Origin: Drosophila miranda
Lineage: Eukaryota; Arthropoda; Insecta; Diptera; Drosophilidae
Length of the DNA stretch: 64,000 nt
Reading direction: 5' to 3'
NCBI RefSeq assembly: GCF_003369915.1
Contig: NC_046677.1
Span: forward strand, 15,438,001-15,502,000
Position 1 is the stretch's first letter. Each line of letters begins with the position of its first letter. The position numbers and the translations under genes were made by a program. The notes beneath the pieces are model-generated. The model made no database searches, had not been told where the DNA came from, and saw only the letters and a list, made by a program, of their open reading frames with translations. This document shows positions 42,401-55,330 of the stretch, piece by piece.

Positions 42401-44827
42401 ATGCCGCAGTCGACTTGGACTGCATTTAGCGTATGCATATTTAATATTTCCCAGACAACTCGCAACCGAATAGCAGCAATAACAATAACAATGGCAACAG
42501 AAACTCCAGAAACTCTCCAGCCCAAGCAGGAGAGCCAAGGAACCACAACAAAAAAGGGTTCCAGCTGGCGAAAAAAACTACAAGGAGCAAAAATGAACAA
42601 GTATTGCGACTAAAAGACACCCGCTCTTCAGATTTGTGGATATTTTTCAGTGAGAAGTGCAATTTGGAAGAAAACAAGAGGAATCATGGGATCATTAAGA
42701 TCATATAATAGTTGTTTTTGACATACAGGATCCACTGATCTGAGGTATCTTCATATATGCCTAATCTGGAGCACAATATACCCTTTTGCCATACGAGTAC
42801 CAGGTATGAACACAACTCATACTCGTATATCATTTGACCCTGCTGGCGGTCTCTTCCCCATACCCCTGCCCCCCCCCCCCCCCACGCCCTCTGCTAACAA
42901 GAAGCAAACAACTGGGAAGCCAAAAGAGGGAGCGAGCACGAGAGGGAGCAAGGGCGAAAAAAAGTTTTGAAATGAAAAAGCAGTCAGCATATGAAATGAG
43001 TTTATTACTCAAAATGTTCCACTGTGTGTGCATGTGTGTGTGTGTGTGCTCCAGTGCGGCACGCTTTAAGTGGCATGCAGCATGTGGGTAGGGGGGGGAG
43101 GAGACCTGCATGTGGCTGGCAAAACAGGAAAGGGCTGACGTCCCGCTTGGATGACGCCGCGATGCAGGCAAATAGTTAGTTAGATTTATTTATAAATAAT
43201 TTCCAAGCATAAATCGTGGCGCAGCTTAATCAAATTTGCTGCAGACACTGCCTGACAAAAGTATATGCATCTGTGTGGGGGTATTATTTGAAAATTTAGC
43301 AGTGCTTTTGGTTATTGAACTGTATTTGGAGAGGTCTCTGTCCACGTACTAGATCTGTTGGTGATCTGCGGCGCATCGCAGTTACTGAGACTGAAAGACA
43401 CTCTGTCTCTGTCAGCCAGGTTTCCTCTACCTCTTGACTATATAGGTTTAGGAAGCACTGTACTTATCTCCTCCATCTTCATAGCATGACATTTGCAATA
43501 CAACGGAAATATGTACTTATAGCATAGTCATCATCAGCATATCCCAGCGAGGAAGCGCGCTACAGGGATGCCAAAGGAAATGCAACAAAATTGACAAACT
43601 GCGTTAATTGAGTGCGACACGAGACACGAGACAGCAACAGCAACATCAACAGCAACGCATCCGTTTTGTAGCTGGAAAGCAGCGGAAATTGGCTTATAGA
43701 TGCCATGCCATAGATATTTAGCATCACATCCCGTCCAACCCAATTGCGGATTGAAGATGCAAATACCGACGTGCAATGCACATGTGCCACATGCAAATGC
43801 GACTCCATTTTCTACGACTGTGTGTCTGTGCTGGGCTGAGTACCTGAAATTGCTTTCAGTGTCGAAAAGTATGCCGACGTCAAGAAAAAGTAACTACTCG
43901 ACGAGGGTTGATTAGAGAGTTTTGTCAATGGAACAAGAAAAATCAACAATATATGAACACTTCTAGGTCGAAATGGCAACGAAAGCGTTAGTTTATAGAT
44001 TTGTATTTATTATTCATTAATTTCTTTCAACGCGTGCCTTTTGGCATTGAGATTAACGCATTTGCGACATGCTCACACGCACATTTTCATTACCTTCCTA
44101 CAATTTTCACTTTTTCCTGTATCACCCCCCGTTTCTTTTTCTACCATTTGACTAAGCGCATTAGCTTTAGTTTTTAACAGTATTTTTTTCCACTTCCACT
44201 TGGCCAGCGAGGCCAAAGAAGGAAAGATGGTAAGAGGGATGGCTTTGGCACCGACTGCCACTGAGAGAGAGAGAGAGGAAGGTCGCTCTCTGCATTAGCC
44301 GGGCTGCAAGCGGCTCAAGTGCAAAATCGAATTTAGCTAACGGAATTTCATCTTGCTTGCCAAGAATCCCCCACCTTCATACCTTTAACCCTCCAACACA
44401 CAATCCCTCTCAGTCCCTCGAACCCCGCCTTCATTTTCCAACCAGCAGTCGACGAGGCGACGATGGCGATAAGCGCCTGGAACATGCGTGCCAAACACAC
44501 ACAAATACCCTGGCACCGCCCATGGAGATGCACCTGTGTCCGCTCTAAATGTCGGGCACAAAAAACTAACCAATGTGGGGGCTCGGGGCTGGGGCGGCAT
44601 GGGATGCTTAGCTCGGGGTCAAAGTCTGCAGCAAATTCTGCACGGCATCAGCACCTTTGCCATTAACCCAACTCAGTTCGGTTTTTACCACCTTCAGCTT
44701 CATCCCACTCTGATTATACCCTTTGAATGAGTAGCCCCACACTTATATTTCAATCAATTCTATTTCATTTCAGTCATTCGAAAACTAAATCAGAAAATCG
44801 AAACCAAATCTACGACTGATTAACGAA
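39495..44827. other. Non-coding region with microsatellites
   Basis: I see no supported gene. Short frames exist but lack family motifs. The region contains pyrimidine-rich tracts (39950-40030, 40190-40230), TCGTG repeats near 41100, (CTGA)n at 42035-42073, a C16 run at 42868-42883 and (TG)n at 43024-43050. The last part, with an acceptor-like TTTCATTTCAG near 44770, is probably 5' UTR of the Gemin7-like gene. Confidence 0.5.
42035..42073. repeat. (CTGA)n microsatellite
   Basis: About ten perfect tetranucleotide units. Confidence 0.9.
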
Positions 44828-45085
44828 ATGGAAATTGGCCTAATGGAATCGGAACTGAGCCAAATCTATCCGATGTGGCAGCAGCAATATATTCAGCGTT
44901 GCTTGGGCCGCTCTGTGAAGGTGACCCTGAAGGATGGCACCGTCCTGATGGGCTTCTTTCGAGCCGTCGAGCCGCCTGACAGCGTGCAGCTGGGCAGTTG
45001 CTTGCAGCATGCGGCAGGAAGCTGCATGTACCTGGGAAACGTTACAGTGGCCATGCAGAGTGTCCTGTTAATTAATGTGATTTAA
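44828..45085 (+). CDS. Small Sm-like protein, probably Gemin7-like
   Basis: 85 aa. After MEIGLMESELSQIYPMWQQQ the sequence QRCLGRSVKVTLKDGTVLMG, an xYLGNVTV-type strand and a final SVLLINV follow the strand pattern of an Sm fold: basic first helix, VxVxLKDGTxxxGxF Sm1-like, then a strand ending in an Ile/Leu-rich motif. The size and the missing classical Sm2 RG motif fit Gemin7 of the SMN complex, which pairs with Gemin6 in snRNP assembly. The first ATG is used; later in-frame ATGs at 44843 and 44873 are possible. An acceptor-like TTTCATTTCAG about 55 bp upstream suggests a 5' UTR intron. LSM-like of another type is the alternative. Confidence 0.6.
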   Translation: MEIGLMESELSQIYPMWQQQYIQRCLGRSVKVTLKDGTVLMGFFRAVEPPDSVQLGSCLQHAAGSCMYLGNVTVAMQSVLLINVI

Positions 45086-46026
45086 AAGAGCTGAACAACA
45101 ACCGATTATTTCATTTCAATGTGGGCTGGTGCATTTCTTCATTTAATTTTTCCCTCACTGGCGACTAGAACGATCTGCCTCGGGTAGGGCATGTAAGGCT
45201 CCGGCTTCCTGCTAGCCATCGTACTCTTTTTTTGCTATTAGTTTTCGCCACATGCTTGTGTGCTTCCCTGCTGCCCCAAACCTGTGCCCAACATACCACC
45301 GACCTGTTCGTTTTTTGTTTTTAAGTGCAACATGAAATGTGCATACCAAGGAGCGGGCCCAACCAGACCCAGACACGGACCAGGCTCGGGCAGACTCTGG
45401 CCTCCTCCTCGCAGCCTCATCTGCATTTTGCTGGGCTCATCCGCATCCGCATCCCCAACCCCATTCCCATCCACAGACTCCTTCTCCGTCCGATTCACCA
45501 CAGACTAATACACTCCCGGAGGTTGTACCTGTATGCGCTGACTATGTATCCAATGTTCTCGTAGTCCTGTTTTGGGCCCAGAACAAAGATATATGGCAGC
45601 TGCCAAAAGATGCAAAACATGACCTTTCTATACATACGTATTACACAAACAGTGGCGGCGCCTAGTATGCGCACCACTCTAGTAGTTGGGAATATGTGCC
45701 AAAGATAAATCACGGCTACTACTCTGTGGTTAGAACATTTTCAGGATAGCTTGTGCTCGTTTAACTTCCATTGAAATGGTTTCAAAAACAATTTCATTTC
45801 AGTAGATAAGATCTTTTCAACCTGGGTTTTCTTAAGAACATCATAGGCAAACTTTTTCGACTGCCACTGTATGGGAGAGCACCCAGAACTTGTCCTGCTA
45901 TGCGGACCACTGGAGCCACTGGCAAGGACGCTACCAACGAATTAAAGCTGCCCCCAAAATCCCCGAAATGGAAACAGAAACGATCGTATTTCTAATATAT
46001 TCCATGGTATTCCATTACTTCTTAAA
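45086..46026. other. Intergenic between two convergent genes
   Basis: 3' flanks of the Gemin7-like gene (plus) and the coiled-coil gene (minus). Pro/His-rich open frames near 45240-45660 on both strands look like composition artefacts. Confidence 0.5.
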
Positions 46027-48450
46027 TCACTTCAATAAGGTCAGAGAGCGGATATTTCGTAGCTTCTCTTGCTGCTGGGCTATGTCCTCCGCCACCTGTT
46101 GGACCCTGCGCTCCAACCGGTCATGTTCTAGACGCAGTTTCTTGACCACATCCCGCTTCGCCTCCACCTGCTCGACGGTCACGTCATAGTCCCTCATGAG
46201 GACGGGATAGTGCATGAGCCGGCCGGCGGCGCGGATGTTCTCCTTTTCTTTTATCAGGTTATTGTGCCTGATCTTGCTCTTGTAGATGTTCAACCGGAGG
46301 TCCTCTCGCGTTTGCATCCCTCGTTCGAGTCTAAGTTTCATGCGTGAAAGTATATTTTGGTTCATCAGCTCTTTGTTCTTCCAATGGGCCAGGCCATGGA
46401 TGTCGTAGGTGATGCGTCTGTACAATCGCTTGAGTTCCGCACTACGTTCTGTGGGGGAGGTTCTATCAGAAGTTAGGGAAGGCTCCAGAGCGGAAAAAAT
46501 CATACGATTCACCTTGTATTTTGATGCTCAAACTTTGGTTGGTGGCCTGGTTGGACATATACTCGTGAATTTTGAGGCCATCGTCCAGGGTTTCCATTTT
46601 TTCCAATTTCTAAAATATTCAGAAGAGATAAAGTTACGAAGAAAAGGGTGACCCCGACCACTTACAATCTTTAGTGATGCGTGCGTGTGCTGGGCAAGCA
46701 ATAGACCTTCTCTGACCTCGTCCACATCGTCGCGAAACGTTGAGATGCGCAGCAGGACTTCCCCAACCAGTTTCTTGAGATGATCAAAGTCATCCCTGAA
46801 GCATAAGTTCTTCCTGACATTGTCCTCAAAGTTGCGGACCTTCTCGTCGGCCTCGATTCTAGCGGCCTCGGCCTCTTCGCGCAATCTACTTAAAATCGCC
46901 TTCCTCATCTTCTCTGTGTGGAGCTCCACCTTCAGACGGTTGTCCAGCTCGAGGAGGGCGTGCTGGTATCGTGTCTTGCTGAAGGCGTCTGACGCACTCG
47001 TCCCGGTGATGAAGCTCATGCATTTCTTTCTTAGGTACAACTCAGAGACAAGACTATCAAGCTTCGCGTTGCAATAGCTCTGAGTCTTGTAGATCACGAT
47101 TAGCTTATAGAGCTGCTTCATCATTTTATCCTTGTCCAGGATTCGCGTCATGCGAACGTAGTCGCTTTCGGCATAGTCCACGGCTTTGTCGATCAGCTGA
47201 TTAAGCAACTGGTCACAAGCCTCGGCATTGGCCTGATGCTGGACTTTGTAGAGATCGTCTCCGATTTCAATCACAGTGTCGACTTCCTCGTCCATTTGTA
47301 CAATGCTCGCCATGCTTTTGCAAATATCAATCACTGAGTCTTCCGTCCACAGAGGCTCTGGATAGTCCACATCGCTTTCGTATAGACCATCTAGCGATAT
47401 TTCTGAACTATCAGTGGATGTAGTGTCCGTTCTGTCTTGGCTCTCGTATTCGGGCCTGGGCTGAGACTGTCCCAGAGAGGGGTCCGAGTCGGAGTGCTCA
47501 CTGCTTGCGAAGGCCTCCACAAAGCGTCCAGTGTCCAAACGTACAGCAGTTTGTGGTCCTTGCAGCTCTCCAGGGCCTTCCTCTTCGTCCGGAATCGATT
47601 CTTCAATGGTGGTGGTCTCTGATAGGTCCTGTATGTCAGGCAGTTCCTTTAGGCCCTCCAGAAAGGCAAGCCTCTGGTCGATGTCCATTCCCACCACTAC
47701 CTCCGTTTCGACAACATTCGTTTGGGATGTGTCCAAATGGTCTAAATTGTCCAAATTGTCCAAATTGTCGGATGATTCCAGTGCCTCATCCTGTATAAGC
47801 TCTTCCGACTTTACTTGTGCCACAGCAACCGGTGGACTGGGTTTAGGCTTCGATCGGATTATTTTAAAACTCTGCGCGGGTTTCAACGTTGATCCGGATT
47901 CGTTTACTCTCTTGCTCAACTTTCGGGAAGACCGTGACGATACTGAAAGCTTGGATGTAATGGACGGAGAGCGCATTGGCTGAAGGGTAGCACCTTCCGA
48001 TGAAACTTTTTCCTTCATAGAGTCGAGGCGGCTTTTTGGGGATGTCCTCCGTTTGGGTTCTTTCTTCTTGGGCGTCTCTGGCTTCTTAGCCATAGGCTTC
48101 TGGGCAGTCTTTTGGGGCTTCTTCGAGGGCGACCTTGGCGTCTTTGGTGGCGTAATCGCACTTCTGGGAGATTTTTTGGTGTCCTTTTTGCCCGGTATCT
48201 CTTTTCCAGGCTTGGTTTTTGGTGTTGCGCTCGGTTTGGGCTTCTCTTGAAATTCCTTCTGGGAGCTGGTGGGTTTCTCTGGCTCGGATTTGGACACCAT
48301 CTCCACCGTGTAGTCCTCGAAGGTGCTCTCAGCGGCTACGACGGATGACGTAACCGAACCTTCGGGATTCTCGACTAGCAGCTCTTCAAAAACATTACGA
48401 GAAGCAGCTATTTCCAAGGCCTGCCCTTTGTCTTGACTGGTCACACTCAT
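46027..48450 (-). CDS. Coiled-coil protein of the CCDC96/CFAP184 type, 3 exons
   Basis: Exons 46666-48450, 46513-46609 and 46027-46448 (minus strand) join in frame to 767 aa; both introns are 56-64 bp with GT/AG ends. I use the ATG at 48450 (MSVTSQDKGQ); an in-frame ATG at 48567 would add a hydrophobic leader that looks like 5' UTR. The first 400 or so residues are disordered: a Lys/Pro/Ser-rich region (TPKTKPGKEIPGKKDTKK) and acidic stretches including LDNLDNLDHLD. From about residue 455 a long coiled coil runs to the end, with RNFEDNVRKNLCF, RLYRRITYDIHGLAHWKNKE and LMRDYDVTVEQVEAKRDVVK, the pattern of the CCDC96/CCDC113 domain. These proteins act in cilia and flagella (axoneme or centriolar satellites), so sperm expression is plausible. 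The family is confident; the exact orthologue is not. Confidence 0.85.
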
Positions 48451-51400
48451 GATGGAATATATGTAAGAACAAAAACCGAAAATGAACGGCAAGAAATTGT
48501 GTAATGTGGAAGAAAGTGTGGGGGCAACGTGTGTAGGAGCGAATGCTGTGAACGCAAGGAAACTCAAATTAGTGTGACATTAAAGGAAAAGATACCAGAT
48601 CATCATAGGGTATATCTGTTAGGAGCTAAATCTCAAGGGAAAGACTAAGGGAAGGACTCTTTGGCTTTCACTTTCCCCCCAGGATCTACTCAGGCCTTCG
48701 CTTTACACTTCAATCCATCCATGAACTGGATGCCAACCACTCACAAACTTCTTGCGGCTCTGAACATTTACCTACCCAAAAAAGGAGCCAGAGAGACCCG
48801 ACCCGACCATCTTCACCTTTTTTTTTGCCGACTGTCTGTGTCTGTGCCTGTGTCCCCCCCTCCCTATCCCAGAGGCAGCTGCCTGTTGTTGGTTAATATC
48901 ATCACTCATGTATGCCGCATACTAAAGAGAATTTATCATGTCTGTTGCTGCTGCCTCTGCTGTTGATGCAGCTATAAAAAATAGCTATAGATGGGGAGGG
49001 GACCGGGATGGGTGGCAGCTCTACTGAATCCAGCTCAGACCGCGGGGGGTTCGAAGCTTTTGGGCTTTCGACTGCAATGCTTAGCCCCAAGCTGGCGGCA
49101 TTGTCGCTCAAGTGTTTCGGCAAACTGGCTTGCCATCTATAAGGCAAGTGATGGCGAAGAAACCAGAAAGATGGAGAGGGAAGAAAGGGAGGAGGCGACA
49201 GGAGAACGGCAGGGATATCTATCCGTATAAAGTAAAAGGTAGCAGGTTGTCAAATGGTCATGACAGGCCGCAAAGATTGCGGGGCTAAAGAAAGGAAAGT
49301 AAATATTTTGAGTTGTTTTTTTTTTTCGGAAACTGAATGGAAAGATTAATTGTTCTTTTAGTAGTGTTTGAGGGCTTAGATATATCAACAAATACTGAGG
49401 TTTGATTAGGTTTTCCCATAGATCTTCCTCTAAGAACCAGTTAGTTTTCATTAAACCCCAAAGTGGTTTAGTTATCAATAATGCTATAGGATTGAATGAT
49501 TTTCAAGTATTTTTTGGTAATTTCTACCTCCCAAAACCTCAAATTTTTGGGATACGGACTCTTTTTGCAGTCAATTCCAAATGCTTTTATTGATTCCCCT
49601 TCCATTAGAGTATCCCCCATTCGAATCCCCAGCCCGGACACGTTTTTGTTGCCTTTGGTTTGGCTGATGTTGCTGCTACGGCTGCTGCATATTCGCAAAT
49701 TCGTTTACGTTTACCTAGGCACCTCACGCGCCCCTGTACGCCCGCCCCTCCGCACGACCCCTGCTATGCCACTCTCTGCCCCACAAGCAACCGCCATCAG
49801 CTAAGTAGATTTGGGCTACCTGCATCAGCCCTGCTGCAGCTGCAACGTTTGAGTGGGTCTCTGTATATTTTTAGATTTTTTTTTGGGAGCAGGCCACGCT
49901 CTCTCTCTGGGATTTTTGGCAAATTGCCTAAAACTTTCTTTATATTTGATGTAATGAATTCCAGGCTGCGAGAGATATACAGATACAGAGAGTCAGAGAA
50001 ACGGAAAGAGAGAGAAAGAGAGAGAAATGCTGGTGGAAATGTTTTCTCTAAGCGAACGACAGCATTCCGGCTGTCCGTCCGTCCGTCCGTCCGCCCGGTG
50101 GAATAAAAAATAGACCGTAGAGTGTGGCAAGTGGAGGCACACATTGCGTATGCGTAATGTGTAACAGATACTCCATGAAAAGCGGTGGCATGCAGCATGC
50201 GGCATGCAGGGGCTGCTGCTGGATGTATGTGTGTGTGCGAGTTCCGTTTCCGCAATTAAAATGTTGATTACATGAAGTACGACTGCCTGCCGCTTGTTTG
50301 TTTCCACCCCGCCGCCCATCCCCCGTCCCGCCGCCATGAGGGTGCCACAAAGGGAAACGGAAATGATGTGTATATGCGGGCGTTGGCGCTAAGCAGAGCT
50401 CTTCATCCAGGAGCATCGGGAACAACAATGAGAAGAACACATAAATTTCCAACATTCCCTGGCCGCGATAAGCAGTCGGAGCGGCAGTTTAATGACACGC
50501 CGACTCGATGGTTAGGCGGTCGTTCAAGCGATTAAAAACCAGCCCAATCTCACAGCTCCAGCAACCCATTCGAACCCACACAAAAGGCCACTCCCACACA
50601 GATATTCGTCTTCGGAGTATCCAAAAATAGCCCTCGGAACACACAAAAGCAAAAATATAATAAGGAGAACAAAAAATATTATTTACAAACTTCAGCAGAC
50701 AGTTTTTGTGGCCAGGATGGGAGCGACAGTGAAACATGAATATGGAATAATTTTCATTGAATTTTGTAAATTAGACAAAAAGGCAACAAGTCTCAAGGTA
50801 AACATTGAATAAATTATTGCTTATATTATAGGAGATCGAAAATTATACCTCCTTTTTAGGTAGAATTCGGAGGATGTTTCATTAAAGACAGTGCTTGAAA
50901 AACTAGTGGCACCTGTTCTTGTTTTTGACTCAAAATCCTTTCAAGTACTATATTTTTTTCTTAAAAAAATTGCTTAAAATAGGCTTTGGTTCCTCTACGT
51001 CCTACGAAAATCGACCCAAAATTGGAGTAGGACCGCAAAAGGTTCAATTGCACGCATCCTTGGCCAAAAATATTCCACAGTGGTTGCAAAAAAAGTTGAA
51101 TGCTCCGTAAGGCTGACAAAAAACACGCCTTATACCGTAATTAAATCAATCATACGACCTGTTGGAGTGAGAGGGAGGGCCCAAGACGGGAGCGAAACGA
51201 GCAGCCCTAGAAATCGGAGTGGGGGAAGGCAACAGGCGCGACGAAGGTAACGCCCCCGCACACACCTGCCAAGGACCTTCTCTGTCCTCTTCCCCCTTCC
51301 CCCTTCTCTCTTTCTCCTTCTTTCTGGAGCTTAGCATAAATGAATATTTATAATTCAGGCGCCTTGCAGAGAGAGAGAGGGGAGAGGCCCGTCTACCTTT

Positions 51401-54400
51401 CAGTATGCAAAGCAGCGGCGGCGTCGGCTTCGGAGTCGGCAAGGACTGAAGATCCGCAAAGTGCTTTTTTTTTTTTTGAGGAGAAAGCGACGGGACAGGT
51501 AGTACACAGAGGGAGGCATCGAGAGGTGGGGAACAGCATGGGGGAGCCTGAAAGAAAGAATAATTTTTTATGAATATTTATTTGTTTTTACGAAATCGTA
51601 GTTATGCATTTGTTGCTCTCTTTCTCTTGGTAGCGGGGGAGGGGGGCGAAAAGTAATTCCTCTCCCATCTGTGTACGCCTTCCAGCCCCATCGAGGGGCC
51701 ATCAAAAGTTTTTCCCGACTGCTGAAAGGTGCGTAAGACAATTTAATTTATTTGATGCATTAAAGCAGAAATATTAACGCTATAAATCAATGAGGAACAA
51801 AGTTTTTTCCGTCTGTTGTTTAAGTGTATTTCGTATTAATTTATGTGTGTGCCCTTAACCCTACCCCCCCCTCCCAAACACCCCCCACACACACACTTCC
51901 AGGCCACCCGATATGGACACGCCCACTCCCTTTGGGGCCACCAAAATAAAACAAAAAAAAATGCGTTCTTCTTTGTGCGCTTTTTTATGACAGCTGCGAA
52001 AAAAGTTATGGGAGTGAAAGTTGACTCTGGCTTATGTGGGGAGGGGGGCGCGGCGCAGGGTCCGATATTTTGGTGGATATTCTGTGAGGGACATCAGCGG
52101 CTATAATCGTAAGGAGTTCAAACTAAATTTAAGAAATATCTATACCTTCAAAAAGGGTTAAAGGTTAGCATTGTCTGTGCCTGAAGTGATTGTTGATTTT
52201 CTATAATTGAAAACCTGGATAAGCAATTATTTAAAGTCCTAATTAAGGTCCAATTATAGTCCGCTTCGCTTTTTCGTCTCACGTTTGAGTGCTGGGCAGA
52301 TATTGAATATTCCGCTCATTCAAAAGTGCTGATTGGTGCTGGAATAGTTAACAGTTTTCATTGCGAGACTTGGAATCACTGAAGAAGGAGTAGTGGTCTC
52401 TGCAGTATTCAAAAATAAATGACAGGAGGATCAAAGGCGTTGAGAGGAGAGGCAGGGAGACAGGGACACATTTTGTTTTACTGGTAAATATTGTGATTTC
52501 AAAGTGCCGAATCTCTGCTTAAGAAAGAAGTTGAATGGCAAACGTATCGAAAAAAGGTAAAGACGGACTATAAAATCCCAAACTTTTTTTCCCCCTTTCC
52601 CTGTAAAAACTCTACTTCTCTCAAACTTCTCTTTCGATTTCCCCCCAAACGGATAACCACATGAACTTAAAAATGGCTAAAGTGCTGAGCCCGTTCCCAT
52701 TCCTAGCCCAAAATGAGTCGAAATACCACTGAGCCAAAGAGGGCTTTGAGCTAGACAAAAAGCAAGCCTCTGAAGATGGGAATAGAGATAGGTATAGACG
52801 TGAGGCTGGGTCCACAAACATTTGCATATGCCTGGCCGCAGAGCAACGAAACTTAAACCTTGAAAAGTTTGCCCGTTGTCGTTTAAGCAATTTTTAAATT
52901 GATGAATAAAACTTTAACTCAATTAATGCACACAGAGTGCAATCATTTACATTATTTCCATTTTTGTATGGCACCATTTTCATGCATTTTCCATTTGATT
53001 TCCACGTCTTTTTTCTCTCTCTCACATTGTCATTTTGTTGGGCAAACAAATGTCTCTCGCTTTTCGAGCTGCGGTGGGAGGGGGGTGGTGGCATGCATCG
53101 CATAGATAAAGTCATATATCAGGGATAATTTTTAATAACCCTACCAGACAGTCCACCGCCCCACTGACGTCATCAGTCGGAGTTCAGTTTGGCTTTCTGG
53201 TCTGTTGGTTCATTAAATATTGTGATAATTTTTCATATTTATTTTAAGTGGTTTACAGTGACAGTTAAATTTACATTTTATTTCATTACGCAAAGCGCCA
53301 TTTATATTTGATTTCCATATCCCCACATATCCTCGTTTGTCCATATATTTCCATTTACTCATATACACTTATTGTGCCCTTCGTTTAATAGGCTTTAATT
53401 GTGCGCTGTCAAAGCAAGTGGAAGTGCTTTTGCAGTCAAAATTTAAACGGGTCAACAGGGTCCCTGCTTTCATCCTGCTCAATCTTGAGGAGGAGAGGAA
53501 GGAAGTCGTTATAGTTCTGAGAACTTTGAGATAAATCTTTGCCAGTCAAAATAATCTAGAAAAATATATGGTGGGAAAAAATAGTCTGGATTTCCTGGTT
53601 TTTTTCCATTGAAAATATAACTTTACAAAAAATCAAGTCTAAGCGAATTTATCTGTAATGAATGCACTCTTCAGGCAGGTCGAGATTTTTAGGCATCACT
53701 TAAGTGTATCTTTTCTATGGATATCTTTTAATAGACACCTGAAAATACTGTTATTAATACATCAGACAACAAACCACATCCTTGTAGCTGCATTTGATTA
53801 CCCATAAAAGGAATTTATAAAATTTCAATAGCAAAAAACTCTATATAAGAAAATCAGTTAACATGATTACAAAGTACAGTTTATTTTTAGGCCCACCAAA
53901 TTCTTTAACAATCATGCTGACAATGCTTATTCATTGACAAACATTAGGTTAAAGAGATTTTAAGGTTTCTTAACAGATGTAAATAACAGACGCATGTAAG
54001 GCCAATACAAATTCCCACTATTTTAACAGGACTGTTAGATGGAAATGTAAAGCGATGAGCTGTGATGTTAAATGTTCTGTAAAGGGTAAACAGGTCTGCT
54101 GGCTAAAGCCAAAGCAATGTTAACTAACCTGCACAATTAGTGAGTGCCAGGATATCTAAACTAACTAATAAACATAAGGACTATGTAGTCGATGCAACTT
54201 GGAACTGGTAACTAAGCAATGATTAGTGGCTATGTACTGTAAAATCATAAATTCCACACACCAATGAATACATTTTTAATTTTAGATGGTCTCTTATTCA
54301 ATGTCCTCCTAGGCTTAGTCGCTAGAGAAAGGTAACCAGACTTGGAGATTTAATTGAGATAACACTTGATACGATGTCAAATATTTAAAGATATAAAACA

Positions 54401-54599
54401 AACTTTGGAAATACTGCAAATTATGTCTTTCCGTATGGCTTGTGCTAGCCATGTTAGTTATGCCCTAGAAAAATGTAGCTGCTATCAATATGTATGTTAG
54501 AAAACATCCCCTTTTAAACTGTTGAGCTGTTAACTAACCCACACAATCATTGAGAAGGGCTGTTAGCCTACCTCACTGTTTTCAGAGAGGGTGGTACGA
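48451..54599. other. Non-coding region
   Basis: I found no supported gene in about 6 kb. The composition is typical of fly intergenic or long intronic DNA, with GA/CT-rich patches (49150-49200, 49995-50035, 51290-51380), (GTCC)n at 50077-50095 and several homopolymer A/T or C runs. Confidence 0.5.
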
Positions 54600-55330
54600 G
54601 TAGAGAGCAAGCTGCAATGTTAATCCACCCTCCCATAACAGCGCGCTCTCTCTCTCTCTCTCTCTCGGCGGAACAGTGTGGAATCGAATCAAACAAGAGA
54701 ACGTGTCCTCCCACGAGAGAGTCCGAGACCCGAAGTGCCCTCTCTCTCAGCAGTTATTGCCGAATGGAGAGCTTTCGCCGACAGCACCAACGACGCGCGA
54801 GCTTCCCGCACTGACCGCCTTGGGGGCGCCACCTCCGCCAAGTCGCTACAGAGGCAGAGTTTTTTTTAGTCATCATTTACACTCCCAGACGAACGCACGT
54901 CGTTTTTGTCTCGCGCGAAACTCAAATCTGAAGCAAACGAAACGAACATCCCAAAAGCACACACACACACACACAGGCACGCACGTTCACACACACACAC
55001 ACACACACACCGACACAGCGGCAGAGAGTGTGTGTGTGCGAGAGCGACCACTAAAAGTAATTCCGTGTTCGAGTAAAAAGTGCAAGTGCAGAACGAAATA
55101 AAAGTAAAAATCAAAATAATAACAACAGAAACGCATGGCAAAGGCAAATTAAAAAAAAAGGCAACTAAAAATAGATGTGAAAATGGAACTTTTTTGAGGC
55201 AGGCATGCGGCATTTGTTGCGTGCCACAAACATTTGTCAGGCATTTGTTGCTCCTGCTGCGGCTATTGGGGGGAAAAACTGAGAAAACTGTTGCGGTTGC
55301 GGATAATTAAAGCGCGAAAAGTGGAGCACA
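54600..55330 (+). promoter_or_regulatory. Candidate promoter/5' UTR of the downstream gene
   Basis: GC-richer than its surroundings. It begins with a CT tract (54643-54667) and carries (AC)n at 54959-55011. The following AAGTGCAAGTGCAGAACGAA and A-rich text is typical of long Drosophila 5' UTRs of developmental or neuronal genes. No protein is supported; the open frames are low-complexity. The link to the exon at 58160 is inference. Confidence 0.35.
54959..55011. repeat. (AC)n microsatellite
   Basis: Two AC runs separated by GGCACGCACGTTC. Confidence 0.9.

Noticed and set aside
45238-45665. Several Pro/His-rich frames on both strands
   Set aside because: They arise from CCCAAC/CCATCC-type repetitive composition, and all three frames are open.
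46528-48567. Longer start (48567) and single-exon reading of the CCDC96-like gene
   Set aside because: The added leader is hydrophobic 5' UTR-like text, and the single-exon reading ends in intron translation, whereas splicing joins a coiled coil in frame.
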